Assembly: GCA_946482165.1 (NCBI GenBank)
Contig: CAMLQS010000031.1
Coordinates: forward strand, 1 to 23,711
Direction: 5' to 3'
DNA: 23,711 bases
DNA from: an uncultured Verrucomicrobiota bacterium
GTDB lineage: Bacteria; Verrucomicrobiota; Verrucomicrobiae; Opitutales; Opitutaceae
The position numbers and the translations under genes were made by a program. This document shows, in pieces, positions 16,939-23,711 of the stretch. A model generated the notes under the pieces. It did not search any database and was not told the DNA's origin. It was given only the letters and a program-made list of their open reading frames with translations. The first letter of the stretch is position 1, and each line of letters opens with the position of its first letter.

Positions 16939-18683
16939 GGCTTGCGAGCGCCGACCAGGGGGCCGACGAAAAGAAATTCCGGTTCATCCCAACGAATGGA
17001 GCCCAGCGTCGAAATCGGCGTGAGCCCTTCGGCCGCTCCGCCGCGGGCGCTGAAAAAGCCCCGATGAGCGCCGCCGCCCCCGGTTAAGTTCTGCCGCCGC
17101 ACAAGCGTCACCTTCCGGCCGGGCGCAAGTTCCGTCGCGCCCCACACGTTCCCCTTTTCGTCCACGTATTGAAAATCTTTCAACACCGCCCCCACGCTCG
17201 ACTGCACAACCGGCGCGGCGCCGCCTACCCCTCCGTCGACCAGTTCCACGCGCGCTCGCGTCGGCGCCAATCGTCGCAGCACATGCTCCTGCATCCGTCG
17301 GCTGGCGAACCAATCGCCCGCCGCATACCCCTGCGAACGCTGGTAGTGCTCCGCGCGCCCGCCGGACCGGCGAGGCCACGCGCCGGAGCTTTCCCGTTTA
17401 TTTTCGAGAACGATATCGTCGGCGAGGTCGAATCCGGTCCCGGCGAGAACACCGGTTCGCGCCACCTGGGTTTGCGTGACCACGGCTTGGTTCGAATCCG
17501 GCAGGAGGCAAACGGTGCCGGTCAGCGCGCCTTCGCCGCCGAAACCGTCTTGCACGACGATGTAGCCCGCCAGCAGGAGCGAAGCCGCCAGCGAGATCGC
17601 GGGCACGGTGAGAAACAGGCGATGGCGCCGGTTCGCCGGCGCAAACACGAACAGGTTGAGCGGCCCCACGACCACGCCAAATCCGACCAGGAAAAGCGCC
17701 ACGCCCAAGGTCCCGCGCTTCGGCTCCAGCGACTGACGCCGCCCGACCGGCACCTCGGGCGCGCGCACTCGGTAGAGGTCGACGATCCGGGAGCCCGGCA
17801 GAGTCGCCTCGACCTTGGTGTCGGTCGCTTCGTCGGACAGCGAGCGTGAGCGCTGGCGGATAACGCCGAGCCCGCGGCTCTCCACCTGCTCACCCGCCTG
17901 GCTTGCCGCCGGATAAAGATCAAGCACCCCGCCCATCGAAACCCAGTCGCGCAACGCACCCTGGCGCGCGCTGTCGAGCGCGGCGAATTCCCGTTCGGTG
18001 AAAACGACCCGCTGAAACGGCGCCCACACCCGCCAGTCGGCCGGCCAGCGCGCGGGCTCCACCGCGGTGATTTCGGTGGTGATGCCGGGGGCGCCGTGCG
18101 TCGCGGTAAAAAGCGCCGCCTCGAGGGACGGGATCGTGGCCGTGTTTACGACCGCATCGTTGTTGCCGTGAAGCATGTAACTGCTGGCGCGCTCGGCCCC
18201 CGGCCCCTCCGCCCTGACGTTTATGGTCGCCCGCTGGCCCGAATCCAGCGCACCCGTGCCTGGCACGTAGACCACCGTCTCGATCCGATCTTCGCCATCG
18301 ACGCGCAGCCCAACCTCGTGCGTCAACGAGTCCCCGCCGAAGCCAATGCCACTGGTGAAGGTAAACTTCCAAGCCAGCGGGCGCGGACCGCGATTCTCTA
18401 TCCGCACAAGCAAGGGCATGAAGCCACGCCCATCCCATCGCTCCGCGACCGGCGTCACCGAAATGCTCGCCGGCACTTCGGAATCGAGCGGGATCACCGA
18501 AGTCCCCGGCGTGCCGGCGCGGAGCGGACCGCCCGCCGTCACCACCCACGTCAGAAGGAGAACAAACACCGCGAGGCGCCCGCCTGGTCTTGGAGGGGCG
18601 GCGTCGCGCCCCTCCAACGGAACCTCCGGCGGAAACAGCGCGTTGACGGATATCCTGCGCAAGACGGCGGAAAGCGAAAACAT
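16935..18683 (-). CDS. Membrane protein of unknown family with GATase-like and two-TM module
   Basis: A 582-residue protein between moxR and the ABC genes. With the ATG at 18683 the hydrophobic signal (RLAVFVLLLTWVVTAGGPLR) begins only at about residue 36, unusually late. A GTG at 18569 would start directly at the signal but lacks a good ribosome-binding site, so the start is uncertain. Residues 60-185 are beta-rich and extracytoplasmic. Residues 205-260 (ARWPADWRVWAPFQRVVFTE ... LRDWVSMGGVLDLYPAA) look like a GATase1/DUF4350-like fold. Two transmembrane helices follow (about 325-347, 355-377) around GPLNLFVFAP and a basic RRHR loop, then a beta-rich tail. I do not recognise a named family. 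The stop overlaps the ABC ATPase start (ATGA), suggesting it is an accessory of that transporter. A stem-loop (18590-18617) lies in its first codons. Confidence 0.85.
   Translation of the reverse strand: MFSLSAVLRRISVNALFPPEVPLEGRDAAPPRPGGRLAVFVLLLTWVVTAGGPLRAGTPGTSVIPLDSEVPASISVTPVAERWDGRGFMPLLVRIENRGPRPLAWKFTFTSGIGFGGDSLTHEVGLRVDGEDRIETVVYVPGTGALDSGQRATINVRAEGPGAERASSYMLHGNNDAVVNTATIPSLEAALFTATHGAPGITTEITAVEPARWPADWRVWAPFQRVVFTEREFAALDSARQGALRDWVSMGGVLDLYPAASQAGEQVESRGLGVIRQRSRSLSDEATDTKVEATLPGSRIVDLYRVRAPEVPVGRRQSLEPKRGTLGVALFLVGFGVVVGPLNLFVFAPANRRHRLFLTVPAISLAASLLLAGYIVVQDGFGGEGALTGTVCLLPDSNQAVVTQTQVARTGVLAGTGFDLADDIVLENKRESSGAWPRRSGGRAEHYQRSQGYAAGDWFASRRMQEHVLRRLAPTRARVELVDGGVGGAAPVVQSSVGAVLKDFQYVDEKGNVWGATELAPGRKVTLVRRQNLTGGGGAHRGFFSARGGAAEGLTPISTLGSIRWDEPEFLFVGPLVGARKP
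18590..18617. repeat. Perfect 11-bp stem-loop at the start of the membrane-protein gene
   Basis: TTGGAGGGGCG at 18590-18600 and CGCCCCTCCAA at 18607-18617 form a perfect 11-bp stem with a 6-nt loop. On the minus strand it covers codons 23-32 of the gene starting at 18683, ahead of its signal peptide. If the true start is the GTG at 18569, the hairpin is in the moxR-downstream gap instead and could attenuate transcription or block translation. Confidence 0.55.
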
Positions 18684-18713
18684 CGGGAGAACGAGGGGCG
18701 CGCGCGGCGAGGT

Positions 18714-19748
18714 TCAGCGGACTTTCGCCGCCGCGAGGGACAGCGAGCCGGGCAAGGGCGTGGCCTGCACCGGCACTTCCGCCAGGAGTTTGTCCACCAC
18801 TTGGGCGGGGGTGGCGCCGTCGAGCCGGGCGGAGTGGTCCAGCAGTATTCGATGCGCCAATACAGGACGCGCCGCCGCCTGCACGTCCTCCAGGCTTGCG
18901 TGCGGGCGGCCGTGGCGCAGCCCGCGCGCCTTGGCCGCCGCCGCGAGCGCGAGCGCCGCGCGCGGGCTGGCTCCGTAGCGCACGCCCGCCGAGGCGGCCG
19001 ACTCGCCCGGATGCGTCGCGTTGACCAGCCGGGCGATGTAGCCCGCGACCGACTCCGGCACGTGAACGCGGCGCGTCCACGCCAGCAATTCGGAGAACTC
19101 CGCCGCGCTCATCACCGGCGCCACCGTCGGCGATACGCCGATTTCGCGCGCCAGCACGATGCGTTCCAGCACCTCGGGCGAATTTCTCCGCACCTCGATC
19201 TTGAAAAGAAAGCGGTCAAGCTGAGCCTCCGGCAGAGGATAAGTGCCCTCCAGCTCGATCGGATTTTGCGTGGCGAGGACGAAGAAGGGCTCGGGCAGCG
19301 TGTGCGTTTCCCCGCCGGCGGTAACTCGGCGCTCCTGCATCGCCTCAAGCAGCGCCGACTGCGTCTTCGGCGAGGCGCGGTTGATTTCGTCGGCGAGCAG
19401 GATGTTGGCGAAAATCGGCCCCCGCTGAAACACGAACGCGCGCCGGCCGTCCACCTCCTGGAGCACGGGATTGCCCGTGATGTCGCCGGGGAGGAGATCG
19501 GGCGTGAATTGCACGCGCCTGGAGTCGAGGCCGAGGGCGTGGGCCAAGCCTTTCACGAGTTCGGTTTTTCCAAGCCCGGGCAGGCCCTCGAGCAGGATGT
19601 GCCCCCGGGCCGCGACCCCGACGACCACGAGCTCGATCAATTCGCGCTGTCCGAAAAGCACGGTGTCCAGGGCGCCAAGCAAGCGCTCAAAGCGTTCTTT
19701 CGCGGTGGAGATTTCGGAGTCTTGCAGCGGCGAGGGCGTGGTCGGCAT
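18714..19748 (-). CDS. MoxR-family AAA+ ATPase
   Basis: A 344-residue cytosolic AAA+ ATPase of the MoxR group, which work with VWA proteins as chaperone-like remodelling machines. Seen: Walker A GLPGLGKT (residues 55-62), the MoxR stretch RVQFTPDLLPGDITG (78-92), Walker B LLADEINRASPKTQSALLEA (117-136), sensor-1 Asn in ATQNP (159-163), and LPEAQLDRFLFK (172-183). The C-terminal lid contains GASPRAALAL and AHRILL. Length and motif order are typical. It starts 3 nt after the upstream stop (19752) and ends 30 nt before the next ATG. Its place as second gene of the block, with DUF58, BatA-like and VWA proteins downstream, fits the standard MoxR partnership. Confidence 0.97.
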   Translation of the reverse strand: MPTTPSPLQDSEISTAKERFERLLGALDTVLFGQRELIELVVVGVAARGHILLEGLPGLGKTELVKGLAHALGLDSRRVQFTPDLLPGDITGNPVLQEVDGRRAFVFQRGPIFANILLADEINRASPKTQSALLEAMQERRVTAGGETHTLPEPFFVLATQNPIELEGTYPLPEAQLDRFLFKIEVRRNSPEVLERIVLAREIGVSPTVAPVMSAAEFSELLAWTRRVHVPESVAGYIARLVNATHPGESAASAGVRYGASPRAALALAAAAKARGLRHGRPHASLEDVQAAARPVLAHRILLDHSARLDGATPAQVVDKLLAEVPVQATPLPGSLSLAAAKVR

Positions 19749-19751
19749 GGG

Positions 19752-21137
19752 TTACTTGAAGAATTCCTTGAGCGCGGCGCGCTCCTTGGGGGTGAGCCGG
19801 TCCACCCACACCACGTCGCCGCCTTGCGCGGGAGCGGCCACCGCGCCGGCCGCCGAGGGCCCGGCGTTCTTTGCGGGATCGAGCTCGTGCTCGCCTCGCT
19901 CGGTCCCGAGCAACTCGCCCAGCGCCGCGCGCGAAAGATCGTCCGAACTCGCGGTCTCGGTGCGGCCCGCGCCGGCGTCGCTCGCCGCTTCGGTAAACAT
20001 CAACGGCGCATGGCCCGGCCCGCGCTGCACGCCGCCCCCGCCGTGTTCGCAGGAGCCATCGCAGGGCTTTCCATCTTTCGAGGCCTGGCAGGTCCCGTTG
20101 CACTTGCCGGAACGCACCGGCCGGTTGGGATCGGCCTGGGCGACCGGAGCCCCCGCTCCTCGGGCGCCGAGCACGCCGGTGGCGGCGCGACCCGCCTTCG
20201 CGAGTTGTTGCCTCAACTGCGCCGCCTGCTCCGGGGAAAGGCTCTTTCGGCCCGCGGCATTGGCGGCGGCGGCGAGCTTCTTGATCAGCTCCTCCCGGGC
20301 TCCGAGAGGTCCGTCCTGCATGCCGCGCAAAGCCTCGCCGAGACGCGCCGCGACGGCCCCGAGCTCCTGATCGCTCAGCCGGGAAGCGTCCTGCTCCAAC
20401 GATTCGAGCGCGGCGGCCGCCTCTTCCAAGTTGGCGCCGAGTCCGCGGATCGCCTCCGCGGTTTGGGATCGCAGCGTGTCCGCCGCTTCGAGCGCCGAAT
20501 GAGAATAACGCTCCTCCGGAGTGCGCTCGCCCAGCCCGCGAGCCTGTTCCGCCATCTTTTCCACGTCTTCGGGTTCTGCGACTTGCTGCTCGGCGAGCTG
20601 TTCGAGCCATTCTTCGGTCTGAGCCAACGCGGGCGGCTTTTCCGTGCCGCGGGCGGAATCGAAAGACGAAGCGGCGGGCACCGGCAAAAAAGCGCCGCTC
20701 ACGAAAAGCACCGCGGCCCCGAGCAGCCAACCCCACGCCGCAGGCGCCCGCCACCGCAGCGTCGCGGGCATGGCGCGCGGCTCCGGCCAAGCCCCGACCC
20801 CCGCGGCGGCGGCGCTTAGGGCCGAGTCCAATTTGTGTCGGTGTTCAAGCAAGGTCCGCGCGTCCGCCTCATCGAAAAAATCGGCCCGTGCATTCCACCA
20901 CGCCCAGATCGCGACCGCGAACGTCGCCGCGGCCGCGCCGACTCCCCACCAGGTCCACGCATCGGAAAAGTCGATCCGGGCCCGACGCAAGGCATACGCC
21001 GCAAACCCGCTCGCGACGCCGACCCCAAAAAGCCCCGGGGCGGCGCGGTCGAACCACGCGGCGAGATTTATGCGGCGCGCCAAGGCTCGCACGGCGGTCT
21101 CCCAATGGCGTTGCGCGGGGTCGCTTCGCATTTTCAC
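19752..21137 (-). CDS. Coiled-coil membrane protein with four-cysteine cluster, first gene of the MoxR/VWA/ABC block
   Basis: A 461-residue protein of unknown family. I use the GTG at 21137 because GGAGGGG lies 8 nt upstream; an ATG two codons later (21131) is the alternative. Three transmembrane helices are visible: about 35-50, 63-81 and 135-152. Residues 170-315 are Ala/Glu/Gln/Leu-rich and look like a coiled coil (EEWLEQLAEQQVAEPEDVEK; ANLEEAAAALESLEQDASRL). A cysteine cluster C346xxxC350, C359xxxC363 then follows, directly before the Gly-rich segment GGGGVQRGPGHAPLMF. The spacing suggests a small metal site or two disulfides. The C-terminus ends with DRLTPKERAALKEFF. It could be a scaffold that organises the downstream complex; that is inference from position and architecture. 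Confidence 0.85.
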   Translation of the reverse strand: MKMRSDPAQRHWETAVRALARRINLAAWFDRAAPGLFGVGVASGFAAYALRRARIDFSDAWTWWGVGAAAATFAVAIWAWWNARADFFDEADARTLLEHRHKLDSALSAAAAGVGAWPEPRAMPATLRWRAPAAWGWLLGAAVLFVSGAFLPVPAASSFDSARGTEKPPALAQTEEWLEQLAEQQVAEPEDVEKMAEQARGLGERTPEERYSHSALEAADTLRSQTAEAIRGLGANLEEAAAALESLEQDASRLSDQELGAVAARLGEALRGMQDGPLGAREELIKKLAAAANAAGRKSLSPEQAAQLRQQLAKAGRAATGVLGARGAGAPVAQADPNRPVRSGKCNGTCQASKDGKPCDGSCEHGGGGVQRGPGHAPLMFTEAASDAGAGRTETASSDDLSRAALGELLGTERGEHELDPAKNAGPSAAGAVAAPAQGGDVVWVDRLTPKERAALKEFFK

Positions 21138-21240
21138 CTAGGTTTCCCCTCCGGCGATTTCAGGCAAGTTTCCTGATTGGGAATATTTCACCAAACCCAA
21201 CGACGGCCGCGTGACTTTTTTGTTTCGGCGTTGTCGCCGA

Positions 21241-21430
21241 TGCCGTAGGTGCTGTCTTCAACATAACCCGGTGCTGTGCTAGCGCCCTGCGGGTGAGACG
21301 GAAACCAAGCTGAGCCAGCGTTGCCCTCGGCGGCACGGGCCGTTGGCCCGCCTCCGCCTCGGTCGCCTTGGCCGAGCATGGTTTTCGCCTCACGAAGCAT
21401 CGGTTTATTTTGAAGACAGCGCCTAAGGCA
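21241..21430. repeat. 190-bp imperfect palindrome with long arms (MITE/BIME-like candidate)
   Basis: The left end, read 5' to 3' from 21241, matches the reverse complement of the right end, read from 21430. Of the outer 30 positions 26 agree, including an identical 10-mer GCTGTCTTCA. The match continues inward (for example AGACGGAAAC against AGGCGAAAAC) after about 15 extra bases in the left arm (around 21276-21291), and ends in a perfect central hairpin CGGGCC-GTT-GGCCCG (21336-21350). The two arms are therefore inverted, diverged copies of one sequence of about 87 bp. No transposase and no clear target-site duplication are seen. It could be a non-autonomous transposon, a BIME-like pair of repeats, or a structured RNA. 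Confidence 0.7.
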
Positions 21431-21549
21431 ATCCGCCGGCAATAAAGCCGCGACTGCATTTTGTGCAGAAATTGGCCCGCAGCCATGATCGGCGTGGTGA
21501 ATCGCCGACCTGCGATCAACTCGATCCCGCCAGCGAAAAACACGAGGCT

Positions 21550-21567
21550 CGGGGCAAGTTAGCCCCG
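21550..21567. repeat. Perfect 6-bp stem-loop upstream of coxB
   Basis: CGGGGC (21550-21555), a 6-nt loop, GCCCCG (21562-21567). There is no T-run after it, so it is not an ordinary terminator. Read on the minus strand it begins AGCGGGG, resembling the AGCGGGAG start of the mfd stem-loop. Confidence 0.4.
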
Positions 21568-21656
21568 CTTACACCTCCTTCACGCCAGCTTATAAATCGC
21601 TTTCGCGGGCATTTTGCCAAGAGACGAGTGGAAAACGACGGCTCCGATTCTAGCTT
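21568..21656 (+). promoter_or_regulatory. Candidate promoters for the coxB-coxA operon
   Basis: Two weak sigma70-like arrangements precede coxB. The first is CTTACA (21568-21573), a 17-nt spacer and TATAAA (21591-21596). The second is TGGAAA (21629-21634), a 16-nt spacer and TAGCTT (21651-21656), which shares the 9-mer CTAGCTTGC and the 16-nt spacing with the candidate promoter at 4024-4051. The first has the better -10; which one is used cannot be decided from sequence. Confidence 0.33.
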
Positions 21657-21728
21657 GCTTACACCCTATGCCTTCGGACTCTCGCCCGCTTGGCACTTAG
21701 CACCGCCTCCTTTTTCGACCACACGACC

Positions 21729-23042
21729 ATGCGTTTCCGCCCAGTTCTCCCTCTGCGCCGCGCCGCGACCTCGCTCGCCCTCCTCGCCCTGCCCCTGCTG
21801 ACGGGAGGCTGGATCCATGGCCCGCAGTCGACCTTCGACACAAAAGGTCCCGTCGCCCGCACGCAGCTCGAAGTGTTTTACGTCACGGTCTGGGTCACTT
21901 TGGCGATTTTCGTCATCGTCGCCTCCGTCCTGGCCTACGCCACGCTCAAGTTCCGGGTCCGCAAAAACGAGGGCACCAAGCCCGCCGATCCGCATCAAGG
22001 CCACGGCAACCCGCTGATCGAACTCTCGCTGATCGCCGCCTCCATAGGCGCGCTTGTCGTCATCGCCGTCCCCACGCTCAAGGCCATCTGGTATAGCTAC
22101 GACGTTCCCGCGGAGCAGCGCGCCAACGCCTACGAGGTCAACGCCCGCGGTCTCCAGTGGTGGTTCCAATTCGAATATCCGTCCGAACAAATCGAAGGCG
22201 TGGGGCAGCTCGTGACCGCCAACGAGCTCGTCATCCCCGCCGGTCGGCCGGTCCGCGTGAATCTTCGCACCGACGACGTGATCCATTCGTTCTGGGTTCC
22301 CAAGCTCGCCGGCAAGGTGGACATGATTCCCAACCGCGGAAACCACATGTGGCTTCAGGCTGACGAGCCGGGCTACTTCTGGGGTCAATGCGCCGAATAC
22401 TGCGGCGAGTCCCACGCCGTGATGCGCTTCCGCGTCATCGCCCTCGCCTCGGACGAATTCGCCGCCTGGCTCGAAAACCAAAAGAAACCGGCCCGCGTGG
22501 TTGAAGCCCCCGCGGCCGACGGACCGAAAGCCACCTTTGCCAGCTACGAGGTGCAGGATTGGAAACCCAACGCCCCGGGCTGGTCGGAAAAGTTCGACGA
22601 AAATCCGATGATGGCGTGGACCGCGTTCCAATTTCCGAACAAGGGCGAGGACGCCGCGCTCGTCGCGAAGGGCCGCGCTCTGTTCACCCAAAAAAGCTGC
22701 GTGAACTGCCACGGAATCCGCAGCCACGAAGGCGCCGGCACCACCGGCCCCAACCTCACCCATTTCGGCTCCCGCACCACGCTCGCCGGCGGTCTCTTGG
22801 AAAATACCAAGGAGAACCTCCACCGCTGGATTGTTGAACCGAACGAGGTGAAACCCGGTAACAAGATGTGGATGGGCATCGGCACCCACACCAACGTGAA
22901 GATGCAGGGTTATCTGGCGTGGGACCTCGAAACCCGCTCCTACGTCCCGGACGAAAACGACCCGAAGAAAATCAAGCAGGTCATCAACGTAAGCGACGAA
23001 GAGGCCCGAGCCATCGTCGAGTATCTCCACAGCCTCAAGTAG
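21729..23042 (+). CDS. coxB: Cytochrome c oxidase subunit II with fused cytochrome c (caa3-type)
   Basis: A 437-residue CuA subunit of an aerobic haem-copper oxidase, accepting electrons from cytochrome c or quinol:cytochrome c complexes and passing them to subunit I. ATG at 21729. An N-terminal hydrophobic segment (15-27) is followed by two transmembrane helices (about 47-70 and 99-120). The cupredoxin domain carries the CuA ligands H186, C221, C225, H229 and M232 with E223, within GQCAEYCGESHAVM. A cytochrome c domain follows: CVNCH (C324, C327, H328) with probable distal ligand M380 in KPGNKMW. Between M380 and the last helix lie about 40 extra residues. There is no lipobox cysteine (LLTGGW). 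The fusion marks a caa3-type oxidase. coxA follows after 67 nt, as expected for one operon. Confidence 0.96.
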   Translation: MRFRPVLPLRRAATSLALLALPLLTGGWIHGPQSTFDTKGPVARTQLEVFYVTVWVTLAIFVIVASVLAYATLKFRVRKNEGTKPADPHQGHGNPLIELSLIAASIGALVVIAVPTLKAIWYSYDVPAEQRANAYEVNARGLQWWFQFEYPSEQIEGVGQLVTANELVIPAGRPVRVNLRTDDVIHSFWVPKLAGKVDMIPNRGNHMWLQADEPGYFWGQCAEYCGESHAVMRFRVIALASDEFAAWLENQKKPARVVEAPAADGPKATFASYEVQDWKPNAPGWSEKFDENPMMAWTAFQFPNKGEDAALVAKGRALFTQKSCVNCHGIRSHEGAGTTGPNLTHFGSRTTLAGGLLENTKENLHRWIVEPNEVKPGNKMWMGIGTHTNVKMQGYLAWDLETRSYVPDENDPKKIKQVINVSDEEARAIVEYLHSLK

Positions 23043-23075
23043 GCCGACACCTCCCGGTTTCGAGCCTCCTTCCTC

Positions 23076-23099
23076 ACTCCCTTACTCCCTCATTCCCTT
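23076..23099 (+). repeat. Three imperfect 8-nt tandem repeats in a pyrimidine tract
   Basis: ACTCCCTT (23076-23083), ACTCCCTC (23084-23091) and ATTCCCTT (23092-23099) repeat in tandem inside a nearly pure C/T tract (23065-23102) directly before the coxA start. The region has no Shine-Dalgarno sequence. Confidence 0.5.
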
Positions 23100-23109
23100 T
23101 TCGTCCGCC

Positions 23110-23711
23110 ATGGCCTCCACCGCCACCACCGCCGCCTATACCGCACCCGCCGCCAAGTCCGCGTCGCGTCCCTGGTTCTTTACCCGCCCCGCAGCCAAAA
23201 CCGGGCTCGTCTCCTGGCTCACCACCGTCGACCACAAGAAGATCGGCCTGCTCTATGCCGTGTTCGCGCTCTTCTTCTTCCTCGTCGGCGGTATCGAGGC
23301 GCTGATGATCCGCGTCCAGCTCGCGATCCCGAACAACACCTTCATCTCGCATCAGCTCTACAACGAGCTCTTCACGATGCACGCGACGACGATGATCTTC
23401 CTCGCCGTCATGCCGCTCTCCGCCGCGTTCTTCAATTACATGATGCCGCTCCAGATCGGCGCGCGCGACGTGGCGTTCCCCCGCCTCAACGGCTTCGCAT
23501 TCTGGGTGTTTCTCGCCGGAGCGATCGTGCTCAACGTCGGCTGGTTCACCAAGGCCGGCGCGCCCGATGTCGGCTGGTTCGGCTACGCTCCGATCACGTC
23601 GAACACCTATTCGCAACAGTTCGTCGGCGACGCCTCCACCGACCTCTGGATCATGGGCCTCCAAATCCTCGGCGTCTCCTCGGTGATCGGTTCGCTGAAC
23701 TTCATCGTCAC
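23110..23711 (+). CDS. coxA: Cytochrome c oxidase subunit I, N-terminal part (runs off the window)
   Basis: The frame is open from the ATG at 23110 to the window end: 200 codons plus two bases. After an Ala/Thr-rich N-terminus comes VSWLTTVDHKKIGLLYAVFA, the conserved first helix of haem-copper oxidase subunit I. LYNELFTMHATTMIFLAVMP contains the His (in TMHATTM) that ligates low-spin haem. NYMMPLQIGARDVAFPRLNG is the standard loop after it, and DLWIMGLQILGVSSVIGSLN continues the family pattern. This subunit holds the haem-copper centre that reduces oxygen and pumps protons; the CuB ligands lie beyond the window. No Shine-Dalgarno is visible; the leader is a C/T-rich tract with tandem repeats. 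Confidence 0.96.
   Translation, partial: MASTATTAAYTAPAAKSASRPWFFTRPAAKTGLVSWLTTVDHKKIGLLYAVFALFFFLVGGIEALMIRVQLAIPNNTFISHQLYNELFTMHATTMIFLAVMPLSAAFFNYMMPLQIGARDVAFPRLNGFAFWVFLAGAIVLNVGWFTKAGAPDVGWFGYAPITSNTYSQQFVGDASTDLWIMGLQILGVSSVIGSLNFIV

Larger units (their letters stand above)
21138..21728. other. 591-bp intergenic region between the minus-strand block and coxB
   Basis: The only long gap in the window. Starting from the left it holds the leader of the minus-strand block (to about 21215), a 6-T run (21216-21221) with a small CGGCG/CGCCG hairpin beside it (21226-21239), the 190-bp palindrome (21241-21430), a CTGCA/TGCAG dyad near 21454, the stem-loop at 21550-21567, and candidate coxB promoters. 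The open frames here have no protein-like sequence and I call no gene. No convincing promoter for the minus-strand block was found. Confidence 0.6.

Noticed and set aside
18096..20819. 907-codon plus-strand open frame
   Set aside because: It is antisense to the membrane protein, MoxR and coiled-coil genes, whose motifs are certain. Its product is Arg/Gly/His-rich without any family pattern. Long antisense frames are expected at this GC content.
21216..21221. Six-T run as a terminator
   Set aside because: No stable hairpin precedes it on the plus strand; the small hairpin lies after the T-run, and no plus-strand gene ends nearby.
21160..21543. 127-codon minus-strand open frame across the long palindrome
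   Set aside because: It reads through both arms of the inverted repeat; the sequence is explained by the repeat and shows no protein pattern or ribosome-binding site.

Overview
The window is a high-GC bacterial chromosome segment with densely packed genes. Most transcription units have no recognisable Shine-Dalgarno sequence in front of their first gene. I see no tRNA, rRNA, CRISPR array or intact transposase. Gene content and protein style point to the Verrucomicrobiota, most likely the Opitutaceae. The main clues are a MoxR/DUF58/BatA-like/VWA cluster with an embedded ABC transporter, a caa3-type CoxB with fused cytochrome c, and a YmdB-type phosphoesterase with an Asp metal ligand. This placement is inference; no rRNA or other phylogenetic marker was tested.

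Layout. 1-1626: the C-terminal part of the transcription-repair coupling factor Mfd, with the window opening on the Walker A lysine. 1774-2520: a secreted TPR-like protein of unknown function. 2573-3883 (minus): a secreted or membrane-anchored helical protein of unknown function. 4101-5135: a SurA/PpiC-type periplasmic prolyl isomerase, ending in a strong intrinsic terminator (5169-5205). 5312-6841: a succinyl-CoA:acetate-type CoA-transferase, translationally coupled to a small membrane-anchored protein (6838-7320). 7367-8155 (minus): a YmdB-family metallophosphoesterase, divergent from a SIMPL-domain protein (8347-9084).

9047-21137 (minus) is a single 12-kb, eight-gene block and the most distinctive part of the window. 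In transcription order it encodes a coiled-coil membrane protein with a four-cysteine cluster, a MoxR AAA+ ATPase, a membrane protein of unknown family, an ABC ATPase, an ABC-2-type permease, a DUF58 protein, a BatA-like protein with a decayed metal site, and a large protein with two VWA domains around a GATase-like domain. Five of the seven junctions are 4-nt start/stop overlaps (ATGA or TTGA), so the genes are probably co-translated and act as one membrane-associated machine. MoxR-VWA pairs elsewhere act as chaperone-like remodelling systems; what this one acts on is unknown.

21138-21728 is the only long intergenic region. It holds a 190-bp imperfect palindrome with long arms (possible MITE- or BIME-like element), a small perfect stem-loop and candidate promoters. 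21729-23042 is coxB (CuA subunit II fused to cytochrome c), followed by the start of coxA (23110 to the window end), the beginning of a terminal-oxidase operon. Three short perfect stem-loops occur, two inside or at the edge of coding sequence (1146-1164, 18590-18617) and one intergenic (21550-21567). They may be dispersed palindromic repeats of this genome.
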